Shown: piece by piece, positions 58,054 to 64,000 of the stretch
How the letters are laid out: the number at the start of each line of letters is the position of its first letter
Position numbering within the stretch: the stretch's first letter is position 1
Source of the DNA: Halocafeteria seosinensis
Lineage: Eukaryota > Sar > Bigyra > Bicosoecida
Length of the DNA: 64,000 nt
Reading direction: 5' to 3'
NCBI GenBank assembly: GCA_001687465.1
Contig: LVLI01000101.1
Span: 310,001-374,000, forward strand
Program-made: the position numbers and the translations under genes
The notes under the pieces: generated by a model
What the model was told of the DNA's origin: nothing
What the model saw: only the letters and a program-made list of their open reading frames with translations
The model's database searches: none

Positions 58054-61000
58054 CTATAGATCCCACGCATCCTTACTCCTGCTGGAAGTTCGCCCTGCAG
58101 GTGGAGGTCGAGAAGCGCTTTCGATGCGGCCAGCTTTCTGGTCCCCTTGGGAGGGGTAACCCACTGGAGCTGTGGCCTTCGTCCCCGTAGACTTCTCACG
58201 CTTCATGGCCGACGCTACACCAACACCCCAGTGGCGGATTTGAGTAGTGAAGGGCCAATCCAGCCTACCTGCTGAAAGAGCAACAGTAAGCAATTGCATT
58301 GCTCTGGCTGCAACACCCGGGGAACCGAACTTGACTAGTACGTTGTCCTCGTCAAGGCGTTTGATAGTCTTTACTTGAGAACTGACGTGGATTCCTGCGT
58401 TGTACATACTACTGACAACATCATCACTCTTGTATTTCTTAGGCATGCCGTGGAGAAATACCCAGCATCCTCGTTCATCTTCTGGTATGTCAGCGATGTC
58501 TGGCTCCATGGGGTGGTGGCTTACCACGCGAAACGCATGGGTATCCGCTTTCCGAATGCGTATTGCATCTTTCAGCTGCTGCGTCGGGAGGATAGGAACA
58601 GGATAATATTGGTCAGGGCCATCAATTGCCAGCATGTCCCCCTCACGGGTGTAAAGCGAAAGCGCAGATTGCACTAACAATTCGGTAAACTCAGAAAAAA
58701 TCAACGACTTCCGCTCCGGTTTAATGTTTCCAAGACTATCGCTCAAGAACGACTCCACATGCACGCGGTTTTCATCGAAGAGCGTCTTTGGGCCACTCCA
58801 CCGAAGGGTGAGAGGGAGGCTGGGGTGGGAATTGAGACTCGTAGGAACAAAGCCGTACACTTCTCCCAATTGAATCGCAAAAGCTTTTTCACTCTCATTC
58901 ACCTTTCCCACATTGATAGTCCACGGCTGAGCATCGCTACTTAGAGGGTCTCGCTGTCTTATTAAAGCTAACCGCTCGGCAAAGTCTCGAAGTTGGTCGT
59001 CAAGTTTGCAGGCCCACGAAGCATGACTCTGGGCAAACGATATAACCGTACCGGGAAACGGACAGTAACCAATTCTACCGTCGTCCCATGAGGTCCCTGA
59101 CCCCGGCGTGACACCCACTGCTTCTCCAAAGGACCGAGCAAAACTAGCGGAAGAACAATAGTCGTTGCATGTCAGACGGCGAGACAACAACAAGGACTCA
59201 AGAACGCTTCCAGGGCAAGGTATTTCAAAATGGGTATACTGGCAGTCTTGCTCGAGCCACAGCTTATTCAGGACACTCGATTCGGACTTCTGTTGAAGGC
59301 TGGCAGAAAACTTGGATTTTAGCTGCTCCCATACTTCTGATATGTCAACCTTGGCGACCAACGTGGAGTCAGGGGTTCCATGGAGGCAGTATACCCAAGA
59401 GAAAAGACGATTGCAGCGACAGAACAATTTCAAGGGTTCCTGGCAAGCTGTCAGCGGGCATTCAGACGAGGGGTGACACACTTGGTTGCATGTATGAGAA
59501 CAGTGCTTTCGCTTCTTTCCACACCTATGGCCGCAAGAAACGGCTTCATCCAAATGTCTATCAACGGTAGGTTGACATGGACCTGAGTGGCATACGTTCT
59601 TACAAGTGTGGATACCACAAGATAACGGCTTTCCACAAAGCTGGCCACATGAGACATGCTGAACATTGCACGGAACATTTTGGACAACAGTATGTTCCCC
59701 AGCACAGGTTTTGCTTGTGGGAGCAGTACAAGGAGGGCACTCCCCAGGATGGCATTTGTGGCCAGACTGCTGCGGATGTCCACAGGACCGAACTTTTGTA
59801 CAGGGATAAGGACATGTAGGCATCTGCGTTTCACATGGCACTGGTGGTTCCACCCTGGTTTTTCCACAGTCGCAGACCATTGCTTCCGAAGAGAGAACTG
59901 GGCAAGGGTTACAGGTGCCTCTATGACAGATGTCCGGACAATAATGGAGTTTACATCCCAATAAGCGGTTGCAAGTACGGAAACACATATGATCCGGTCC
60001 CTGAGACGGAGAAAATTCATCCGGTGTCGGATTCGTAGCTGTGGCACAGTCTAGGAACGAGTGCACCCTAGAGTCATGATCAACTTCGCTCACATTCTTT
60101 AACGTCACCGTCCGGCCTTCAACCCCACGAACACTGACGTCGCCACTTGTTAGGAGAGAGTGGATATGTTGCGCGTCGTTGACCCCGCTACGGGAAAGAA
60201 GAAAGAGAATTCTCCTAAACGCACCAGATTGTTGCACCACTTCTGGTTCGCTAGTGGCTGCATTCTGTTGCGACTGGTTCGCCGAAGGCTGAGTCCTTCT
60301 TGACCGCTGAGATCTCCTTGAGCGTTGTCCGATATTCAAACCTGAAAGCTCCTCGTTTAAGCCCTCAGAGGCAGCTGACGCTGCTGATTGCAAGACGCCA
60401 CGAATAGGGCAGCATATCTCTTCGCACTTATGGCGACCACAGCCTGCAACCGGGAATTGGATGAATATCATTTACAATGACTCAACACTAGCAGTACATA
60501 CTCAGTGATCTACGGCATTCACTCAAGCAAGCCAGCATAATGTCGATGATGTGAACTCTTGATACTAGGGTTACCTCTTCGCCTTCTTCGAACGCCACAT
60601 TTTGTCTTGAACAGTATTCTCTCACTGAAGTGGTAGGCGGGAGCGTCACTTGTAAGTCTATCGTAGACTTTTTGGCCCGCTGAAAGTCAGCACACGACGG
60701 TTGAAAGGAGGTAGCGCGACAGGCGCATGAGACGTGTGTGACTTTGGTGCATGTAGGACACTCTCCATTATGGCATGTCAGATCGCATCTGTAGTGGACG
60801 CAAGAGACACATGACCGATTCTGGTAAACAATGGAAGCCAGTTGTATATACCGGGACGTACGAATGGCCACATGGCTTCAGCTTCCCACATTTGTTATCG
60901 CATGTCGGTACAGGGTCAGTACAAGAGGAGCGACCTGACGCATGAACTGTTTCCAATCGTCCTTCTCGTACAATGTTACAGGAACCCTTGGTACTTAACC

Positions 61001-62688
61001 TCCCCAATGGTGTTACGCCGCAGGGACAAAACTCGACTCTCCCCGGAAGAAATCTGCATCCAACGCAGTCACCCGCATGGCACCTACTTTTGCATCTATG
61101 AATGCCACAATCCTGCGGCATAAGGATTGACGTGTATCAGCCAGCCAAAGAATGACATTCCGTCGACGTACCAACAAGGATCCACAAGTTTTCTCACATG
61201 AAAAGTATCCATATTGAGCTGTCCCTAATTCTTCCTGAAGCTGTGTAGGGATCTTATCTTGTCTTTCCTCGCCACATCGCACTTCGTTTTGTGTTTTCGT
61301 GCAATAGCATCTTCTTGACATGTACTCCTCACATGGGGGGCAAGGTTTTCGATGACAAACCTCGCTACAATAATGCTTGCCGCAACTCAGCAGCTTCCCA
61401 CACTGTTTTCCACAACTCGTTAGAGTGTCTTTTTCCGCGCATCTTAGGCGATACTGCTTTTTTCCGCAGCCGCAATTTCTCAGTGGTCCCATCGCCGAGC
61501 ACGGGGGACATGGTCCGGGATGACATGGTAAGGGGCACCTGCACCGAAGATTGTGAGGTGGATTCATCTCACGACATTCCGAGGCAGTACCTGACGTACT
61601 TGTGAGGGCAATCTTGCCCTCGGCGTTTACCGCAAACTTCATCACAGCAGTGAGGGGTGTTGTATGGGTTTACCTCAGGACTCTTCGTCTTGCCACAAAA
61701 ACAGAAGTACACAGGATTATAGGTGTACTGAGTCCTACAAGTCGGGCACTGCCAGGGGTCCGCTGCACAGCGTTAGAGAACAATAGTAGCCATGGATGCG
61801 AAATTGAAGACGTTGAATACCTGCTAGCTTACATGGCTTTTTTGCTCCGCATTTTGATCTCCATCTCTTTAGGCACCCCAAGTGCAAGATTCTATAACAG
61901 TGCTGGCAGTGCCAAATAGGATCTTTCCGTCGAACATATTCGGTACACACCAGACACTCATAGCTCTCCTCGTTCAATTCCTTCGAAATGTCATTGTTGT
62001 GAAGCGGCTGGTTGGAGGTAGTTTGACGACTTTGCAGAGGCCTCTTCGATTTACTTTGCTCCGTGTATTGGGCAGTTGCACTTGCAACTGCACCACCATC
62101 ACCTCGTGAATCCACTTCATCTACGGTTAAAACTCGCGACACTTGTCCCTTGGACTTGTTGCCGCCCCTATGGCGACTAGGTTTTCCATTTCGATGCACG
62201 TGCTCAGCTGTGTCGGGATTGGAAGTTCCAGCGGCTACCCTTTCTGCATTGTGACCTCCTCTTTCCCCTCTACCTCTCCCTCTGCCACGGCCTCTACCAT
62301 TGGAGGACCGTCCGCTTGGTATGTTTGTATCTGATTCGACACTTCCTCCATTCGTCGTATTATCTGCATTGGGCGTACTGGCTCCACGTCCGCCTCGTTT
62401 GCTACGATGTCCTCGACCTCGACCACGGGGGCCGCCTGCTCCTCTTTTATTCCCCGACGAAGACGACCTAGAATGGGCCTTTGCCGCCGCTCCTGCTCCG
62501 GTATCTCCAGAAGGCACGAATTCTTCTGCCACGGGGCGAAATTTTGAAGTCTTATCTGGCCCACTTCCACCTCTTTTCGAAGAGGAAGACGAGGAGTTCT
62601 TGCCACCGCGATTCCTCTGTTGCTTACCACCAGTAGCTCCTGAGCCACTGGCATCGGAAGATGCTGCAGAAGCCCCTTGATCAGCCAT
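58054..62688 (-). CDS. NFX1-type zinc-finger protein
   Basis: 1,437 residues, exons 62688-61833, 61762-61600, 61538-61172, 61112-60862, 60788-60502, 60443-58054. The N-terminal 230 residues are Gly/Arg/Ser-rich (RGRGRG, KRGGRGAS). Next is the RING/PHD-like finger YECLVCTEYVRR, HCQHCYRILHLGCLKRW, CPTCR, then CFCGKTKSPE. About ten NFX1-type zinc fingers follow (CHPGPCPPC, CGKHYCSEVCH, CGIHRCKSRCHAGDC, CGHSCDLTCHNGECPTC, CGIHTCKNVCHSGPC). The C-terminal part shows an R3H-like helical region (LDDQLRDFAERLALIRQRDP) and an RRM-like segment (CWVFLHGMPKKYKSDDVV, VLVKFGSPGVAARAM), as in yeast FAP1 and human NFX1. The family acts in transcription control and possibly as E3 ligase. A 72-base stop-free segment 59323-59394 could be a hidden intron. 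Confidence 0.92.
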
Positions 62689-63056
62689 TATGTAGGTATT
62701 ATTTTGGTTGAAGGCACTCCACCCAAAAACTTTGTGAAGCTTTTGATGCACTATGGGGAACTAAACTAACTGGCTATTCACTTCGACCGGTCACACGAAT
62801 CCTAGCACTATCACAGCGGTCAAACACTTGGGAAACTAATGTATGTCACAGTATTATGTGTATCATATAAATGCACGGGAAAATGAAAAGTGTGCGAAAA
62901 GTTTGTCGTCTCAGAACTTCAAGCCTCAGAGCACGATCATCCAAGATGCACTATTGAATTATGGGTCTGAATGGCTTATTTTCACTCAAGTTGGATGCTT
63001 GAAACCTAGATATATGTGAAAACAAGATCGTCCGCTTGATAAAGAATCGCGGGAAT
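62689..63056. promoter_or_regulatory. Divergent spacer NFX1 / LtrA-like gene
   Basis: 368 bases between divergent start codons. It presumably holds both promoters; no distinct motif was placed. Confidence 0.4.
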
Positions 63057-64000
63057 ATGTCAGAGAGGAGTGACAATGAAACAACGGCAGCCGACGGAGC
63101 TTGTGATGCTGGCTTCCAGGATGCTATACACAATGATACACTAGCCCCTGGCTTCTCTTCGGCAAAGGGGAACAACTGTGATGAATCACAACACAGTGCT
63201 GAATCTTCCGCTATAACGGGCCTTGTGGATAGTAGCAAAAGCTCGTACTTGTACGCATCTGTCGAGTCGGCGGAGGCCCCTTTCGATGAAGAAGATGCTG
63301 AATTCCCCGAAGACGGTGACGGCTCTTCGGGAGCGGGTTCGCGTAAAAAAGGTTGCTGGGAGAATTTTAACTGTCTTTGCTTTGTGAAAGATGACGCGTT
63401 CAGTAAGACTTCTGTACCCACGAATCGGGTTATCCGCTTCTTCAAAGAACCAGAACTGCGGGAAACGATTTCGGACAACAATGCGGTCAACGAATTATTC
63501 TACGATATTGTGTTTTCTCTTGCGCTTGCAAGTGCCAGGACGGAATTTATTGATTCATTTCTGGCGTGCCCTTCTACGGATCACAGCTGCAGCACTGGTA
63601 CGTCCACAGCTACCGTCAGAGGTATTGTACTTAACTATGTTGGGTCTTGTTGCAGGCGAAAAGCTTTGGGTATTCGTTCTTATGTTTGGACAGTTTTGGT
63701 TTCACGCGTTTCAGCTAGTTCTATACACGAACAGGTTTACTACAGAGGAATTTTCTTATAACATAGCGTTATACCTACACATGGCTTCTAATGTAATTAT
63801 GGCAGTCAACGGCAGCGCATGTACCAAAACGGATATAGAGGGACAGCAGTTGTGCATGTCTGTCTTCGATGCTCCCACGTCCCAACTGAGTGCGTTTCGT
63901 ATCTTTGGTGTAGGTAGCGCGTTGGCACAGGCGCTGACTGCAGTTCAATTCTTTCGAGTTTCGCGCATTTATTCTGCCCGTGCCTGGTGTTATACCTACG
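63057..64000 (+). CDS. LtrA-like (low temperature requirement) membrane protein, 5' part
   Basis: Exons 63057-63597 and 63656 to beyond the window edge; the frame is open at 64000. The first 110 residues are acidic and Ser-rich, with a Cys-containing segment (GCWENFNCLCF). Then comes the LtrA hallmark NAVNELFYDIVFSLALA, matching the family pattern ELFFDLVFV-A. After the intron follow membrane segments EKLWVFVLMFGQFWFHAF with TNRF, YNIALYLHMASNVIMAV, and FRIFGVGSALAQALTAVQ. LtrA proteins are multi-spanning membrane proteins of unknown biochemical role, first linked to cold growth in Listeria. The start at 63057 is the first ATG in frame. Confidence 0.85.

Noticed and set aside
59323-59394. Possible 72-base in-frame intron in the last NFX1 exon
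   Set aside because: GT and AG ends and size fit, but the sequence also reads as acceptable coding. Without transcripts I kept it as exon and flagged it.
60961-61020. Intron in NFX1 starting at GTTAAG near 61007
   Set aside because: The nearest acceptors break the frame, and the uninterrupted frame continues into SCTDPVPTC as expected for the family.
62235-62654. Minus-strand 139-codon frame overlapping the NFX1 N-terminus
   Set aside because: It is a shifted frame over the Gly/Arg-rich exon, which continues correctly into the RING-like finger in the other frame.
1-64000. tRNA or rRNA genes, CRISPR arrays, transposons, viral insertions
   Set aside because: I looked for cloverleaf-like pairs, regular spaced repeats, terminal repeats, transposase and polymerase motifs and saw none. 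Small RNAs could be missed by eye.

Overview
The window is nuclear DNA of a eukaryote that is gene-dense and rich in small introns. I place 26 protein genes in 64 kb, two of them cut by the window edges. About 90 introns can be placed by reading-frame and splice-phase continuity. Apart from a few unresolved ends they are GT-AG and only 56-87 bases long. TAA, TAG and TGA all end genes, so the code is standard. A clear IFT20 and a large MORN-repeat protein imply a flagellated cell, which argues against red algae, most fungi and flowering plants. The full-size PDR-type ABC transporter, GT17-like glycosyltransferase, LtrA-like protein and TRAFs-binding/cyclase fusion would fit a stramenopile or another SAR-type protist. 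That placement is inference and of low confidence. I saw no rRNA, tRNA, CRISPR array or transposon.

Layout. 1-2423: C-terminal part of a GRIP-domain golgin. 2865-8112: 16-exon ABCG/PDR transporter. 8761-16990: two tandem OSCA/CSC1 (DUF221) channel-like paralogs with a shared Cys-rich insert and a shared C-terminal tail. 17118-19599: an unrecognised 6-exon minus gene and a divergent coiled-coil gene. 19623-23059: acylation-motif TRAFs-binding/TPR protein fused to a class III nucleotide cyclase. 23060-24772: the largest gene-free stretch. 24773-27715: an RG-rich tail-anchored protein and a ZC3H15/Tma46-like protein without its zinc fingers. 27871-31714: IFT20 and a MORN-repeat protein, divergent from a 283-base spacer. 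31778-34816: CIA30 (complex I assembly) and an STK19 homolog. 35739-41495: two coiled-coil proteins.

42770-49931: ubiquitin-specific protease, pICln, organellar release factor 1 and an AHA1-N protein. 50217-55325: LRR protein, MGAC-type EF-hand protein and GT17-like glycosyltransferase. 56038-57961: organelle-targeted WW protein and a secreted Cys-rich protein. 58054-62688: NFX1-type zinc-finger protein. 63057-64000: start of an LtrA-like membrane protein.

Most genes are unrelated housekeeping functions (Golgi, membrane transport, organelle translation, respiration, proteostasis, snRNP assembly). Many pairs are convergent or head-to-head, with spacers of 25 to 300 bases. The most unusual items are the zinc-finger-less ZC3H15 protein, the OSCA tandem pair, the cyclase fusion, the RG-rich tail-anchored protein, the ciliary divergent pair and a cluster of DNA palindromes at 35108-35149. 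Exon boundaries were worked out by hand from frame, phase and GT/AG signals and have not been tested against transcripts.
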